Source of the DNA: Rhodococcus wratislaviensis
Lineage (GTDB): Bacteria; Actinomycetota; Actinomycetes; Mycobacteriales; Mycobacteriaceae
Assembly: GCF_900455735.1 (NCBI RefSeq)
Contig: NZ_UAUI01000015.1
Location: forward strand, 1-64,000
Length of the DNA: 64,000 nt
Direction: 5' to 3'
Part shown: in pieces, positions 52,987 to 63,921 of the stretch
Layout: each line of letters starts with the position of its first letter
Numbering within the stretch: the stretch's first letter is position 1
Notes under the pieces: model-generated
The model's input: only the letters and a program-made list of their open reading frames with translations
What the model was told of the DNA's origin: nothing
Database searches by the model: none
Translations under genes and position numbers: made by a program

Positions 52987-53001
52987 TGTCGTTACTTTTC
53001 C

Positions 53002-53709
53002 TTATTTCGATCCCGAGAGTCCAACGAGAAACGGGTTCGACCCACGTTCGGCACCGACGGTGCTCGACCCGCCGTGCCCGGGGAGGACCGCCGTGTCGTC
53101 GGCGAGGATCAGAAGCTTGTCGGCAATGGACCGCAGCAACTGTTCGTGGTTGCCACCGGGCAGGTCGCTGCGACCGATCGACCCCTGGAACAGGGTGTCA
53201 CCGGTGAGGGCGATCTCGACGGGACCGTTCTCGGTGTCGACCCGGGTCCGGAAGACCACGGACCCCTGCGTGTGCCCCGGGGTGTGGTCGACGGCGAACG
53301 ACATCCCGGCCTGCTCGATCACGTCGCCGTCGGCCAGCGCGATCACCTCGCCGGGCTCGACGAACGTCATGCCCTCGATGAACGGCTTCATCGTCGGGCC
53401 GATGCCGCGGCCGGGGTCCGACAGCATGTACCGGTCCTCGGGATGGATGTACGCGGGGATCCCGAACTTTTCGCAGACGTCGTAGGCGTTCCAGACGTGG
53501 TCGAGGTGACCGTGCGTCAGGAGCACCGCGGTCGGCGTGAGATTCGACTGGTCCAGGAATTCGAACAGCGGTTCGGCGGCGTCCTGTCCTGGGTCGACGA
53601 CGACGCATTCCTGGGCATCGTCCTGCGCGAGGATGTAGCAGTTGGTCTGGAACATCCCGGCCGGGAATCCTGTGACGAGCACCTGTGAGGCTCCTGTTCG
53701 AGTGGACAT
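53002..53709 (-). CDS. Glyoxalase II-like metallo-beta-lactamase-fold hydrolase
   Basis: A 235-residue metallohydrolase. HGHLDH (residues 66-71) is the zinc-binding signature, with further ligands in DHTPGHTQGSVVF, LTGDTLFQGSIGR and VLPGHGGSSTVG. The order and size match glyoxalase-II-like hydrolases of the Rv2581c type, which split thioesters. Encoded directly upstream of hisS in the same direction and divergent from the cyclophilin pair. Confidence 0.93.
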   Translation of the reverse strand: MSTRTGASQVLVTGFPAGMFQTNCYILAQDDAQECVVVDPGQDAAEPLFEFLDQSNLTPTAVLLTHGHLDHVWNAYDVCEKFGIPAYIHPEDRYMLSDPGRGIGPTMKPFIEGMTFVEPGEVIALADGDVIEQAGMSFAVDHTPGHTQGSVVFRTRVDTENGPVEIALTGDTLFQGSIGRSDLPGGNHEQLLRSIADKLLILADDTAVLPGHGGSSTVGAERGSNPFLVGLSGSK

Positions 53710-53859
53710 TGCAGTCGCTACAGCCTAAGCCGCCGCCCCGCCAGGATGTTCTCAGGTTCGGATGGCAGACTCTGGAGGTCGTGTGCCGGGGGTAGTGCGC
53801 ACCGACCAACTGCTATATCGACCGACTGCCAGACAGACCGATACGGGAGGACCACCGCA

Positions 53860-54738
53860 GTGCCGAGCAACGAGCAGCGCCGGGAAGCAGCCAAACGAAA
53901 GCTCGAGCGTCAGCTCGAACGCCGCGCCGACAGAGCACGCAAGCGTAAACAGCTGACGATCGCCGGTTCGGTGCTCGGTGTCGTGCTCGTGGTGGCGGCG
54001 GGCGCCGTCGTCTTCGCCCTCACCAGCGGCGACGACGACACGACGGAAGCGTCGGCGGCCGAGTCGGTGTCGGCGTCGCCGCAGTCGCCCGGCGTGATGC
54101 CCGCGGGCCGGTCCGAACCGCTGCCCGAGAAGGTGTCGTGCACGTACACCCCCGGCACTCAGCCGCCCGCGAAGCAGGTGAACCCGCCGCGCACCGACGA
54201 CATCGACACCACCCTCCAGGAAGTCAGCGTCAGCATGCAGACGACGCAGGGCAACATCGGCCTGATCCTGGACAACGCCGACTCCCCGTGCACCGTCAAC
54301 AACTTCCTGAGCCTGGCAAGCCAGAACTACTTCGACAACACGCCGTGCCACCGGCTCGTCACGTCCGAGGGACTGAAGGTCCTGCAGTGCGGTGATCCCA
54401 CGGGCGCAGGCACCGGCGGCCCCGGTTACGGGTTCGCCAACGAATTCCCCACCGACCAGTACGAGGCATCGGATCCGTCCCTGCAGGTGCCGGTGACGTA
54501 CCCGCGCGGCACCATCGCGATGGCCAACAGCGGTCAGCCCGACAGCAACGGCAGCCAGTTCTTCCTCGTCTACGCCGACTCGCAGCTGCCCCCGCAGTAC
54601 ACCGCGTTCGGGAAGGTCGACGAGACGGGTCTGGCGACCATCGAGAAGGTGGCGGCGGCCGGTGACGACGGATCGATGCAGGCTGGCGGCGGCAAGCCCA
54701 ACCTGCCCATCGACATCACGTCCGTCCGGATGGACTAG
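53860..54738 (+). CDS. ppiB: Membrane-anchored cyclophilin-type peptidyl-prolyl isomerase
   Basis: A 292-residue protein. Residues 1-32 are very basic (RREAAKRKLERQLERRADRA), then one membrane helix (IAGSVLGVVLVVAAGAVVFA), a Ser/Glu-rich linker, and the cyclophilin domain: NNFLSLASQNYFDNTPCHRL, GTGGPGYGFANEFP, TIAMANSGQPDSNGSQFFLV. The N-in anchor puts the catalytic domain outside. The GTG start at 53860 has GGGAGG upstream. The canonical cyclophilin F-x-R-x-I pattern is altered (CHRLV), as in Rv2582-type proteins. A tandem paralog follows. Confidence 0.92.
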   Translation: MPSNEQRREAAKRKLERQLERRADRARKRKQLTIAGSVLGVVLVVAAGAVVFALTSGDDDTTEASAAESVSASPQSPGVMPAGRSEPLPEKVSCTYTPGTQPPAKQVNPPRTDDIDTTLQEVSVSMQTTQGNIGLILDNADSPCTVNNFLSLASQNYFDNTPCHRLVTSEGLKVLQCGDPTGAGTGGPGYGFANEFPTDQYEASDPSLQVPVTYPRGTIAMANSGQPDSNGSQFFLVYADSQLPPQYTAFGKVDETGLATIEKVAAAGDDGSMQAGGGKPNLPIDITSVRMD

Positions 54739-54759
54739 GTCTCGTGTGAGGATGGACCG

Positions 54760-55551
54760 ATGAAACGCACCTCGATCCTCGTCGCAGGCGTGAGCCTCGC
54801 GGTCCTCCTCGCCGGCTGTTCGGAGTCGTCCGACTCCGGCGGCTCGTCGACCAGCACCTCGAAGGCGGCGTCCACGAGCGCGGCGGAACAGTCGCTCGAT
54901 CTGTCCAAGTTCGGCACGCTGCCTGCTGTCCCGCCGCCCGCGGCTGCCACCGTGGACTGCGCGTACCCGGAAGGGCAGCCCGCCGCCAAGGACGTCACCC
55001 CGCCGCCCACCACCGGTGTCTCCACCGAGGGCACGGTTCCCGTCGATCTCCAGACGAGCGCCGGACCGATCGGCCTCGTCCTCGACCGCGCCGAGGCCCC
55101 GTGCACGGTCAACAGCTTCACGAGCCTGGCCCAGCAGGGCTACTTCGACGACACACCCTGCCACCGGCTGACGACGGAGCTGGGACTGCAGGTCCTGCAG
55201 TGCGGCGACCCCAGTGGGAAGGGCACCGGCGGACCGGGCTACGGCTTCGCCACCGAGTACCCGGAGACCGCGTTCGCGCCGAACGATCCGGCACTCGCGA
55301 ATCCGGTGGTCTACCCGCGCGGCACCGTCGCGATGGCGAACAGCGGGACCCCCGGCAGTAACGGCAGCCAGTTCTTCCTCGTCTACGCCGACTCGGTGCT
55401 CCCGCCGAACTACACCGTGTTCGGTTCGATCTCCGAGGAGGGCCTCGCGACGGTCGAGAAGATCGCGGCGGACGGCGACGACGGATCCATGGCCGCGGGC
55501 GGCGGCAAGCCCAACACCCCGGTACAGATCGAGACCGCGAAGGTCGGCTGA
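54760..55551 (+). CDS. Lipoprotein cyclophilin-type peptidyl-prolyl isomerase
   Basis: A 263-residue paralog of the preceding gene, about 21 bases downstream. Here the anchor is a lipobox (VSLAVLLAGCSES) instead of a membrane helix, followed by a Ser/Thr-rich linker. The cyclophilin domain is close to its neighbour: NSFTSLAQQGYFDDTPCHRL, GTGGPGYGFATEYP, TVAMANSGTPGSNGSQFFLV. The pair suggests two extracytoplasmic foldases differing in membrane attachment. Mycobacteria have one gene here. Confidence 0.9.
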   Translation: MKRTSILVAGVSLAVLLAGCSESSDSGGSSTSTSKAASTSAAEQSLDLSKFGTLPAVPPPAAATVDCAYPEGQPAAKDVTPPPTTGVSTEGTVPVDLQTSAGPIGLVLDRAEAPCTVNSFTSLAQQGYFDDTPCHRLTTELGLQVLQCGDPSGKGTGGPGYGFATEYPETAFAPNDPALANPVVYPRGTVAMANSGTPGSNGSQFFLVYADSVLPPNYTVFGSISEEGLATVEKIAADGDDGSMAAGGGKPNTPVQIETAKVG

Positions 55552-55566
55552 ACCCTCCCCGGCTAC

Positions 55567-55613
55567 ACGAACGGGACGGTGGTTCGATCTGATCGAACCA
55601 CCGTCCCGTTCGT
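55567..55613. terminator. Bidirectional terminator, 23-bp perfect arms
   Basis: The segment 55567-55589 and its exact reverse complement at 55591-55613 flank a single T (the outer arm begins ACGAACGGGACGG). It sits between the convergent cyclophilin and rel genes and can serve both. Confidence 0.92.
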
Positions 55614-55618
55614 CGTTG

Positions 55619-57994
55619 CTACGCGGCGGACGTCACCCGGTACACGTCGTACACGCCCTCGACGTTGCGGACCACGTTCAGCACGTGCCCGAGATGCTTC
55701 GGGTCGCCCATCTCGAACGTGAACTTGCTGATCGCCACCCGGTCGCCGGACGTCGTCACCGACGCCGACAGGATGTTGACCTTCTCGTCCGCGAGTGCCT
55801 TCGTCACGTCCGACAGCAGCCGGTGCCGATCGAGTGCCTCGATCTGGATGGCCACCAGGAACACCGACGACGGCGACGGCGCCCACTTGACCTCGATGAT
55901 GCGCTCGGACTGCTCCTGCAGTGAGCCCGCGTTGGTGCAGTCGGTGCGGTGGACGCTGACCGCGCCGCCCCGGGTCACGAAGCCCATGATCTCGTCGCCG
56001 GGAACGGGTGTGCAGCACTTGGCCAGCTTCGCGACCGTGCCCTCCGCACCGGGAACCAGCACACCCGCGTCGCCGGTGCTCCGCGGCCGCATCGGCATCG
56101 TGGACGGAGTCGACCGCTCGGCGAGCTCCTCCTCCACGTCGCCGACACCACCCAGATGGGCCACCAGACGCTGGACGACGTGCTGCGCCGACACGTGGCT
56201 CTCACCGACGGCCGTGTACAGCATCGACACGTCGGTGTAGTGCAGTTCGTGCGCGATGGACGCCATCGATTCGGCGTTCATCAGACGCTGCAGCGGCAGA
56301 CCGACCCGCCGCACCTCCTTCGCGATGGCGTCCTTGCCCGCCTCGAGCGCCTCCTCACGGCGCTCCTTGGCGAACCATTGCCGGATCTTCGTCTTGGCGC
56401 GCGGGGAGACGACGAACGTCTGCCAGTCGCGGCTCGGGCCGGCGTTGACGGCCTTGGAGGTGAAGACCTCCACCACCTCGCCGTTCTCGAGCTTGCGTTC
56501 GAGCGCCACCAGCCTGCCGTTGACCCGGGCGCCGATACACCGGTGCCCGACCTCCGTGTGCACCGCGTACGCGAAGTCGACGGGCGTCGACCCGGCGGGC
56601 AGCGTCACCACGTCGCCCTTGGGTGTGAAGACGAAGATCTCCTTGACCGCGAGGTCGTAGCGGAGCGACTCGAGGAACTCCCCCGGGTCGGCCGCCTCAC
56701 GCTGCCAGTCGAGGAGCTGACGCATCCAGGCCATGTCGTCGACCTCGGCGACGTCACCGGAGTGCCTGCCCTTGGTCTCCTTGTACCGCCAGTGCGCGGC
56801 GATACCGAACTCGGCGGTCCGGTGCATGTCGTGGGTGCGGATCTGCACCTCGAGGGGTTTGCCCTCCGGCCCGACCACCGTGGTGTGCAGCGACTGGTAG
56901 ACGCCGTAGCGCGGCTGCGCGATGTAGTCCTTGAACCGACCCGCCATCGGCTGCCACAGCGAGTGGACGACACCGACGGCCGCGTAGCAGTCGCGGACCT
57001 CGTCGCACAGGATCCGCACGCCGACCAGGTCGTGGATGTCGTCGAAGTCGCGGCCCTTGACGATCATCTTCTGGTAGATCGACCAGTAGTGCTTCGGCCT
57101 GCCCTCGACGACGGCGTTGATGCGCGACGCCGTCAGTGTCGCGTTGATCTCCGCACGGACCTTCGCGAGGTAGGTGTCGCGGGACGGCGCCCGGTCGGCG
57201 ACGAGCCGCACGATCTCGTCGTACTTCTTGGGATGCAGGATCGCGAAGGACAGGTCCTCGAGTTCCCACTTCACGGTCGCCATGCCCAGCCGGTGGGCCA
57301 GGGGCGCGATCACCTCGAGGGTTTCGCGGGCCTTGCGGGCCTGCTTCTCGGGCGGCAGGAACCGCATGGTCCGCATGTTGTGGAGCCGGTCGGCCACCTT
57401 GATCACCAGGACGCGGGGATCGCGGGCCATCGCGATGATCATCTTGCGGATGGTCTCGCCCTCGGCGGCGTTGCCGAGCACCACCTTGTCGAGTTTGGTG
57501 ACGCCGTCGACGAGATGGGCGACCTCCTCGCCGAACTCGTCGGTCAGCTGCTCGAGGGAGTACCCGGTGTCTTCGACGGTGTCGTGGAGCAGGGCCGCCA
57601 CGAGCGTGGTCGTGTCCATCCCCAGTTCGGCGAGGATACTGGCGACGGCGAGCGGATGCGTGATGTACGGGTCGCCCGACTTGCGGCGCTGGCTCGCGTG
57701 CCGCTCCTCCGCGACGTCGTAGGCGCGCTGCAGCAGCGCCAGGTCCGCCTTGGGATAGAGCTCGCGATGCAGGCTGACGAGGGGTTCGAGAACCGGCCGG
57801 ATGGTCGTGTTCCGCTGACCCGTGATGCGCCGGGCGAGTCGCGCTCGTACCCGGCGCGATGCGGACGCCGGAACGGCGAATCCCTGTGCTCCACGGTTGT
57901 TACCGGAAGCCGGGTTCGCTGCAGGTGACTCGGCATCGGATTGCGCAGACGAGGTTGATCCCGTGTTCTGCGACCGATCAAGATTCGAAGTCAT
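55619..57994 (-). CDS. rel: Bifunctional (p)ppGpp synthetase/hydrolase
   Basis: A 791-residue Rel protein. The hydrolase HD motif is in [20 protein letters not shown], the synthetase in [20 protein letters not shown] and [20 protein letters not shown], the TGS domain in [20 protein letters not shown], then a zinc-finger-like [13 protein letters not shown] and a C-terminal ACT domain. It makes and degrades the alarmone in the stringent response. The ATG at 57994 has an ideal AGGAGGTGA. An Ala/Ser/Asn-rich N-terminal extension of about 45 residues precedes the hydrolase, typical of actinobacteria. Confidence 0.97.
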   Translation of the reverse strand: MTSNLDRSQNTGSTSSAQSDAESPAANPASGNNRGAQGFAVPASASRRVRARLARRITGQRNTTIRPVLEPLVSLHRELYPKADLALLQRAYDVAEERHASQRRKSGDPYITHPLAVASILAELGMDTTTLVAALLHDTVEDTGYSLEQLTDEFGEEVAHLVDGVTKLDKVVLGNAAEGETIRKMIIAMARDPRVLVIKVADRLHNMRTMRFLPPEKQARKARETLEVIAPLAHRLGMATVKWELEDLSFAILHPKKYDEIVRLVADRAPSRDTYLAKVRAEINATLTASRINAVVEGRPKHYWSIYQKMIVKGRDFDDIHDLVGVRILCDEVRDCYAAVGVVHSLWQPMAGRFKDYIAQPRYGVYQSLHTTVVGPEGKPLEVQIRTHDMHRTAEFGIAAHWRYKETKGRHSGDVAEVDDMAWMRQLLDWQREAADPGEFLESLRYDLAVKEIFVFTPKGDVVTLPAGSTPVDFAYAVHTEVGHRCIGARVNGRLVALERKLENGEVVEVFTSKAVNAGPSRDWQTFVVSPRAKTKIRQWFAKERREEALEAGKDAIAKEVRRVGLPLQRLMNAESMASIAHELHYTDVSMLYTAVGESHVSAQHVVQRLVAHLGGVGDVEEELAERSTPSTMPMRPRSTGDAGVLVPGAEGTVAKLAKCCTPVPGDEIMGFVTRGGAVSVHRTDCTNAGSLQEQSERIIEVKWAPSPSSVFLVAIQIEALDRHRLLSDVTKALADEKVNILSASVTTSGDRVAISKFTFEMGDPKHLGHVLNVVRNVEGVYDVYRVTSAA

Positions 57995-58097
57995 GCCGTC
58001 ACCTCCTACCACTGAAATGGCTCGGGCCGTGCGGCCCTGGTTGGTCTCGGGCATGCGCCCCGGTGGCCGTGACGACCACCAGGCACAACTTTAGTAC

Positions 58098-58631
58098 TCA
58101 GACCGTGACGAGGGACGTGAGCGGGTACTTTCCGAGTCGCTCCCGGCCGCCCAGCGCGGCGATCTCCAGGACCACGGCGACACCGATCACCCGGGCACCT
58201 GCGGATTCCACCAGTCGCGCCGTGGCGTCGAGGGTTCCGCCGGTGGCCAGGACGTCGTCGACGACGAGCACGGAACGCCCGTCCAGGCCGATCGATCCGG
58301 CCGGAATCTCCAGCGTCGCCGTGCCGTATTCGAGGGTGTACGACTGCGACAGCACGGGCGGCGGCAGTTTGCCCGACTTCCGCACGGCCACCACCCCGGA
58401 TCCCAGTTCCCGGGCGACGCCGCCGCCGAGGAGGAACCCTCGTGCGTCGACTGCGGCGATGACGTCCGCTTCCGGCGCGCAGGCGGCGAGCGCGTCGACG
58501 ACGACACGGAAACCGTCCGCGTCGGAGAAGACCGGCGTCAGATCGGCGAACCGCACCCCGGGTTGCGGAAAGTCGTCGGCCCACCGGGTGAGCCGGGTGA
58601 CGGCGTCACGGGCCGGAGAATGGTCGATCAC
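58098..58631 (-). CDS. apt: Adenine phosphoribosyltransferase
   Basis: A 177-residue type I phosphoribosyltransferase: DDFPQPGVRFADLTPVFSDA, VIAAVDARGFLLGGGVAREL, VAVRKSGKLPPPVLSQSYTLEYG and the PRPP loop VLVVDDVLATGGTLDATARL. It salvages adenine to AMP. I preferred the GTG at 58631, whose GTGA overlaps the upstream lipoprotein stop; an ATG at 58661 would add ten residues. In the order lipoprotein, apt, rel, as in mycobacteria. Confidence 0.93.
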   Translation of the reverse strand: MIDHSPARDAVTRLTRWADDFPQPGVRFADLTPVFSDADGFRVVVDALAACAPEADVIAAVDARGFLLGGGVARELGSGVVAVRKSGKLPPPVLSQSYTLEYGTATLEIPAGSIGLDGRSVLVVDDVLATGGTLDATARLVESAGARVIGVAVVLEIAALGGRERLGKYPLTSLVTV

Positions 58632-60364
58632 CTGCGCAGAACCCACCTGTCCATGTTCCATCCGGCGCCCGAGCGCGTCGGATTGATTGCTCCCGCCTGC
58701 AGCCCTGTTGCGAACGCGACGGTCCGCGGCTGGTCGAACAGCGGCACCGTGGGCACGTCCGACCACAGGATGTTCTCCGCCTCCGTCGACAACGACAGCT
58801 GGGTGGCGGTCGAGCTGTCGACCGCGAGTTGATCGACGATCTGATCGACACGGCCGTTGCTGTAGTCCCCGAAGTTCGATCGGACTCCGCTGCGGAGGGC
58901 GTACATCGCGGTCGTTGCCGCCGCTGTGCCCGCGGCTCCGGGGGCCGCGGCCGTGCCCGCGAGGACCACGTCCACCTGCCCGTCGCGCAGCATGGTCGGC
59001 GTGAACTCGGGCGAGGCGACGTCCTGCACGGTGATGCCGGCCGGGGCACATGCCGCCGCCACGGCCGACACGATCTCGGCGCGGCGCGGGTTCGGGCCGA
59101 GGTATCCGACACGGACGGTCGCCGACGTGTTGCCGGTGTCGGCCAGTGCGTCCGTCGCCGCTGCCGTGTCCGCCGTCTCGTACCGTCCACCGACGGCGCC
59201 GGCCACCGACTGGTGAACGAGGCTGTCGGGGGCGGTGACTCGCGTGTCGACCGGGCCTCCGGTTGCGGCTCCGGCCTCGTCCGACTCCGTGGCGATCCCG
59301 AACTTCGACGCGAGCTCCTCCCGGGGAAGGCACGCCGCGAATGCCCGCCGTCCGGCTGCGTCCTCGAACAAGCCCGAGGTGGACAGGACGAACTGCTCGA
59401 CGCTGCGCGAGGGCACCTCCGTCACGTCGAACCCGCCGAGGTCCAGATCGGGCGCCGATCCCGCGGCGACGTCGACGACCTCGACCGAGCCGTCACCGAT
59501 CCGCGCGCTCACGTCGGAAGACTTGGGCCACACCACGATCCGGGACGTGGCCGGGCGGTTCCCCCACCAGCGGTCGTTGGCCACCAGCACGAGACCCTCG
59601 TCCTCGGAGAACGATTCGACCTTGTACGGGCCGGACGCGGGGAACAGGGCGAGGTCGAGGTCGCCGGGTGCCATCGTCCATCCGTTGTTCCAGAAGTCTG
59701 CGACGCGGGTCAGCGCCCCCTGGTCCGAACTCTGCACGGCGGCCACGATGTCGGGCACACCGGCAGCGCCGGCGACCGTGTGCGCCGGCATCATCGACGT
59801 CGCGCCGAACAGCGACTTCCAGTCGGTGAAGTTGCGTCCCGCCTTGAACGTGACGACGGCATCCTTCGCGCCGGTCTGGCAGTCGATCCGGTCGATGTCC
59901 GAGTAGCCGGCGGTGCTCGCCGCCTCGAACATCGGGAAGCGGCCACTGTTCGCCGCCCACGTCAGCACCAGATCGTCGCAGGACATCGGTACGCCGTCGG
60001 AGTAGACGGAGTTGGGATTGAGTTTGTACTGGATCGTGAGGGCGTCCCCGGGCATCGCGTTGGCGGTGCCGATGTCCGTGTCGGCCACCGGTCCGCCTTC
60101 CGGTCCCGTGTAGTTGAACCCGGGCAGCACCCGCGCGAACGCCTGACGCGCCCCCGACACCGCACCCGCGACGCTGTTGGCGTTGTAGGTGGTGACGGTG
60201 TTGTCGATGGCGTACCCGATCGACGGGATCTGCTCCCCCTCCTCGGAACATCCGACGAGCGATCCGGCGAGGAGCACGGTCGCGAGGAGGCCGGCACCCG
60301 ACACGGCCGCCGTACGGCCGTGTCGGGTGGGCGCACCGCGCCGGGTGCTGTGCGATGCGGGCAT
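58628..60364 (-). CDS. Solute-binding lipoprotein (family 5, peptide/nickel type)
   Basis: A 578-residue lipoprotein. Signal VSGAGLLATVLLAGSLVGCS with the lipobox Cys, then features of extracellular family 5 binding proteins: IGYAIDNTVTTYNANSV, PNSVYSDGVPMSCDDLVLTW and WWGNRPATSRIVVWPKSSDV. It corresponds to the conserved Rv2585c-type lipoprotein that always lies between secF and apt; no permease is adjacent. Its substrate is unknown. It starts two bases after the secF stop. Confidence 0.9.
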   Translation of the reverse strand: MPASHSTRRGAPTRHGRTAAVSGAGLLATVLLAGSLVGCSEEGEQIPSIGYAIDNTVTTYNANSVAGAVSGARQAFARVLPGFNYTGPEGGPVADTDIGTANAMPGDALTIQYKLNPNSVYSDGVPMSCDDLVLTWAANSGRFPMFEAASTAGYSDIDRIDCQTGAKDAVVTFKAGRNFTDWKSLFGATSMMPAHTVAGAAGVPDIVAAVQSSDQGALTRVADFWNNGWTMAPGDLDLALFPASGPYKVESFSEDEGLVLVANDRWWGNRPATSRIVVWPKSSDVSARIGDGSVEVVDVAAGSAPDLDLGGFDVTEVPSRSVEQFVLSTSGLFEDAAGRRAFAACLPREELASKFGIATESDEAGAATGGPVDTRVTAPDSLVHQSVAGAVGGRYETADTAAATDALADTGNTSATVRVGYLGPNPRRAEIVSAVAAACAPAGITVQDVASPEFTPTMLRDGQVDVVLAGTAAAPGAAGTAAATTAMYALRSGVRSNFGDYSNGRVDQIVDQLAVDSSTATQLSLSTEAENILWSDVPTVPLFDQPRTVAFATGLQAGAINPTRSGAGWNMDRWVLRR

Positions 60365-60365
60365 G

Positions 60366-61598
60366 TCAGTGCCTCTTCTTGTTGCGCTTCCCGGTGGGAC
60401 GTGAGCCCGGAGTGGGTGCGGTCGCCGCCGACCGGCGGCGCTGGACGGCGACGTCCGCCGTGGACGCTGCGACCTCGGCGGCCGGGGTACCGGCCTTCTG
60501 CGCCCCGCCCTGCGCCAGCGTCGCCCGGCGAGCGAGGACCTTGCGCGTGTGCGCGGCCACCGGACCCCACCGCTCCTTCAGCGTGACCAGCAGCGGTGTC
60601 GCGAAGAAGATCGACGAGTAGGCACCGACGATGATGCCCACGAGCTGCACCAGCGCCAGGTCCTTCAGCGTTCCGACACCGAGCATCCAGACCGCGACCA
60701 CCATCAGCGCGAGCACCGGCAACACGCTGATCAGGGTGGTGTTGATGGATCGCATCAGCGTCTGGTTGATCGCCAGGTTCGCCTGCTCGGCGTAGGTGCG
60801 ACGGGTGAGGTGGAGAATCCCCCGCGTGTTCTCCTCGACCTTGTCGAACACCACCACCGAGTCGTAGAGCGAGAAGCCGAGGATCGTCAGCAGGCCGATG
60901 ACGGTCGCCGGGGTCACCTCGAAGCCGACCAGCGAATACACACCGGCAGTGACGGCGATGTCGAAGAACAGCGCGACGATCGCGGCGATCGCCATGTCCC
61001 GCTCGAACCGGACGGCGATGTACACGCTCACGATCACCAGGAACACAAGCAGCGCGATCAGCGCCTTCTGGGTGATCTGCCCGCCCCACGTCTCGCTGAC
61101 GTCGGCGACGCTGATCACGTTCTTGCTGACGCTGCCGTCGCTGTCCTTCGGCTGGAACGTGTCGTACAACGCGTCCTGAAGAGTCACCACCTGTGCCGCG
61201 TCGAGTGCCTCGGAGCGGATCTGCACGGTCGCGCTCGACCCCGAGCCCACCGTCTGCACCGAGACGGGGGCCATGCCCAGCGCCTGGGAGTAGACGTCCT
61301 CCACCTGCGAGGTCTCCACCCCGGCGCCGGCGGGGAACTGGATCCGCGATCCACCCTCGAAGTCGATACCGAGGGTGAACCCGCGGACGAGGATGCTCAG
61401 CAACGAGATCAGCACGATCGTGCCGGTCAGGATGTAGTAGAAGCGGCGACGCCCGACCACCTCGAAGGCGCCGGTTCCGGTGTAGAGCCGCGACAGCAGG
61501 CTGTGCTGGGGCATCGACGACTGGTTGACGCCCGAATCGGACAGCGAAGACTCGGGGTCCGTCTGCGACGCAGACTGGGACGTGGTCGATTCGCTCAT
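60366..61598 (-). CDS. secF: Protein translocase subunit SecF
   Basis: A 410-residue RND-type membrane protein. [13 protein letters not shown] (about 80) is the conserved periplasmic signature, followed by helices around [20 protein letters not shown] and [20 protein letters not shown] with the usual SxYDxVVVFD motif. With SecD it uses the proton gradient to help SecA-driven secretion. The ATG at 61598 overlaps the secD stop as ATGA. Long Ser/Thr-rich N-terminus and a basic C-terminus. Confidence 0.96.
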   Translation of the reverse strand: MSESTTSQSASQTDPESSLSDSGVNQSSMPQHSLLSRLYTGTGAFEVVGRRRFYYILTGTIVLISLLSILVRGFTLGIDFEGGSRIQFPAGAGVETSQVEDVYSQALGMAPVSVQTVGSGSSATVQIRSEALDAAQVVTLQDALYDTFQPKDSDGSVSKNVISVADVSETWGGQITQKALIALLVFLVIVSVYIAVRFERDMAIAAIVALFFDIAVTAGVYSLVGFEVTPATVIGLLTILGFSLYDSVVVFDKVEENTRGILHLTRRTYAEQANLAINQTLMRSINTTLISVLPVLALMVVAVWMLGVGTLKDLALVQLVGIIVGAYSSIFFATPLLVTLKERWGPVAAHTRKVLARRATLAQGGAQKAGTPAAEVAASTADVAVQRRRSAATAPTPGSRPTGKRNKKRH

Positions 61599-63265
61599 AC
61601 TCGTGACTCCTTCGCCGACGCTGCGGCAGCCTTGCGTTCCTTGGCGATCTGCTGCACGGCACCCAGCCCGTTGACACCGGGCTTCGACCAGAACGGCGAC
61701 TTCGAGGCCAGGTGGACCAGCGGCCACGTCACCAGGAACACCACGACGACATCGAGGATGGTGGTCAGGCCGAGGGTGAACGCGAAGCCGCGCACCTGGC
61801 CGACCGCGAGGACGTACAGCACCGCGGCGGCGATGAAGCTGACCGCGTTACCGGACAGGATGGTGCGGCGCGCACGGGCCCAGCCGCGCGGAACCGCGGA
61901 CCGGAAACTGCGGCCCTCCCGCATCTCGTCCTTGATTCTCTCGAAGAACACCACGAACGAGTCGGCGGTCATACCGATACCGATGATCAGACCGGCGATG
62001 CCCGCGAGATCGAGGGTGAAATTGATGTACCGGCCGAGCAGCACCATGATCGCGTAGACCATCACACCGGACAGCACCAGCGACAGCGCCGTGAGCACCC
62101 CGAGCATGCGGTAGTAGAGCAGGCAGTAGAGCAGCACCAGGACCAGACCCACGAGACCGGCGATGAGACCGGCCTCCAGCGAGGCGAGACCCAGCGTCGC
62201 GGACACGGTCTCCGCCTCCGACGCCGCGAAGGAGAGCGGCAGTGAGCCGTACTTCAGGGTGTTCGCGAGTTCTTTCGCGCTTTCCGCGGTGAACGAGCCG
62301 GTGATCGACGTCGAGCTGCCCGCGGGTGTCGCGCCCTGGACGACCGGTGCGCTCACCACCTTGGAGTCGAGCGTGAACGCGGCCTGCTTGCCGATGTTCT
62401 GCGACGTGAACGTGGCCCACGTGTTGCTGCCCTCGGACTTGAACGTCAGGCTCACCTCGTGCCGCGACTGCTGGGAGTTGTAGCCGGATGTCGCGTCGGC
62501 GATCTCCTGCCCGTCGATGATCGCCGGCTCCAGCAGGTACACGGCCTGACCGTCGGTCGAGCACGCGACGAGCGGCAGCGCCGGGTCGTCGTTGCCGCGC
62601 AGCGGATCGGGCACACTGCAGTCGAGCGTCGCCATGGCCTGCTGCTGCACGGCCGGGTCGGTGCTCTGACGCGTGGCGCGCGCTGCCGCGATCTCGTCGG
62701 CCGCCTCGGCGGTCTCGGTGCCGGACGCGTCGGCGGGCGCCGGTTCCGCCGTCGGAGCCGGCTCGGGAGAGGTGGACGGATCCTGAGCCGGGAACGGCCG
62801 GTTCTGGGGCGCGGGACTCTCGGTTCCAGCGGGAGTCTGCGCCGGCGTCTCACCCGCGGCGGGTGCCTGCGTGCCGGGAGCGGCCGCGGCCTGGGACGTC
62901 TGCACGGGGCGGACGTACAACCGCGCCGTCTGGCCGAGCGAACGCGCCTGTGCGCTGTCGTCACCGGGGACGGTGATGACGAGGTTGTCGCCGTCGATGA
63001 CCACCTCGGAGCCGGACACACCGAGTCCGTTCACACGGGTCTCGATGATCTCCTGGGCCTGCCGCAGGCTGTCCGGCGTCGGCTTGCTGCCGTCCGGGGT
63101 GCGTGCGGTGAGGGTGACTCGGGTCCCACCTTGCAGGTCGATGCCCAGCTTGGGTGTCGCGGACTTGTCGCCGGTGAAGAACACCAGGGCATACAGAACC
63201 GCCACGAGCACCGCGAAAACGGTGAGGTAGCGGACGGGATGCACCGATCCTGTGGAAGGTGCCAC
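61595..63265 (-). CDS. secD: Protein translocase subunit SecD
   Basis: A 556-residue protein. N-terminal helix [20 protein letters not shown], then [19 protein letters not shown] Pro/Ala-rich insertion (about 130-190, [20 protein letters not shown]) splits the periplasmic domain, as in other actinobacteria. The membrane domain has [20 protein letters not shown] and [12 protein letters not shown]. Partner of SecF, with the two genes overlapping by four bases. Confidence 0.96.
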   Translation of the reverse strand: MAPSTGSVHPVRYLTVFAVLVAVLYALVFFTGDKSATPKLGIDLQGGTRVTLTARTPDGSKPTPDSLRQAQEIIETRVNGLGVSGSEVVIDGDNLVITVPGDDSAQARSLGQTARLYVRPVQTSQAAAAPGTQAPAAGETPAQTPAGTESPAPQNRPFPAQDPSTSPEPAPTAEPAPADASGTETAEAADEIAAARATRQSTDPAVQQQAMATLDCSVPDPLRGNDDPALPLVACSTDGQAVYLLEPAIIDGQEIADATSGYNSQQSRHEVSLTFKSEGSNTWATFTSQNIGKQAAFTLDSKVVSAPVVQGATPAGSSTSITGSFTAESAKELANTLKYGSLPLSFAASEAETVSATLGLASLEAGLIAGLVGLVLVLLYCLLYYRMLGVLTALSLVLSGVMVYAIMVLLGRYINFTLDLAGIAGLIIGIGMTADSFVVFFERIKDEMREGRSFRSAVPRGWARARRTILSGNAVSFIAAAVLYVLAVGQVRGFAFTLGLTTILDVVVVFLVTWPLVHLASKSPFWSKPGVNGLGAVQQIAKERKAAAASAKESRV

Positions 63266-63407
63266 GATCTCTATGTCTCCTCAGTACGTGCAGTTCGGGT
63301 GGGAACGTTCACAGCGCACCGGGCCGGCAGACGCAGGGCTGTGCCCCGGTTGCCACGCCCGGCGTCTGCGACGCGACGGCTGCGCGGGTACGCCGCGGAA
63401 GCGTCGA

Positions 63408-63785
63408 TCAATCCTTGTTCAGCCGCGGCGGGGTGTCGCCGCCGTTCTCACGATCCTCGCGCACGATGTCGGTGGCGGGGGCCTCGGCGTCGATCGACTC
63501 GTGGTCGATGGAAACGTCACCCTGCACCGGGGCGTCGACGATCTGCTCACGGACGACGAGACGCGACCACGTGGTGACCACGCCGGGAGCGATCTCGAGA
63601 TCGATCGTCTCGTCGCCGAGTGCGACGACGGTTCCGTGCAGACCGGCAGTCGTGAGGATGCGGTCGCCGACCGAGAGCGAGTCCTGCAGAGCGGTCACCT
63701 TGGCCGCCTCCTTCTTCTGTCGGCGGATCCCCAGGAACATGGGGACGAGCAGCGCCAGAATCAGGAGCGGGAAGAGAAAATCCAT
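63408..63785 (-). CDS. yajC: Preprotein translocase subunit YajC
   Basis: A 125-residue protein with one membrane helix (FLFPLLILALLVPMFLGIRR) directly at the N-terminus, then QKKEAAKVTALQDSLSVGDR and ILTTAGLHGTVVALGDETID, the normal YajC pattern, and an acidic tail. Accessory subunit of SecDF. The ATG at 63785 (MDFLFP) was chosen. It is 142 bases upstream of secD. Confidence 0.94.
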   Translation of the reverse strand: MDFLFPLLILALLVPMFLGIRRQKKEAAKVTALQDSLSVGDRILTTAGLHGTVVALGDETIDLEIAPGVVTTWSRLVVREQIVDAPVQGDVSIDHESIDAEAPATDIVREDRENGGDTPPRLNKD

Positions 63786-63921
63786 CTGTAAGTCAACCTC
63801 GAGGTATGTCGCACGGTCCGAAGCACTGGTCCCGGTTGGACCGATGCAATACACCAGTGTGCCATCACCGGCCCGGACACCGGTTCGGTCGGCACGAGGC
63901 GGGCGTTTCTCCGGGGGACGC

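Noticed and set aside
55949..57928. Plus-strand open frame of 659 codons opposite rel
   Set aside because: Shadow of rel, no start signal.
58829..60586. Plus-strand open frame of 585 codons opposite the solute-binding lipoprotein
   Set aside because: Shadow; no domain, extreme Arg/Val/Gly bias.
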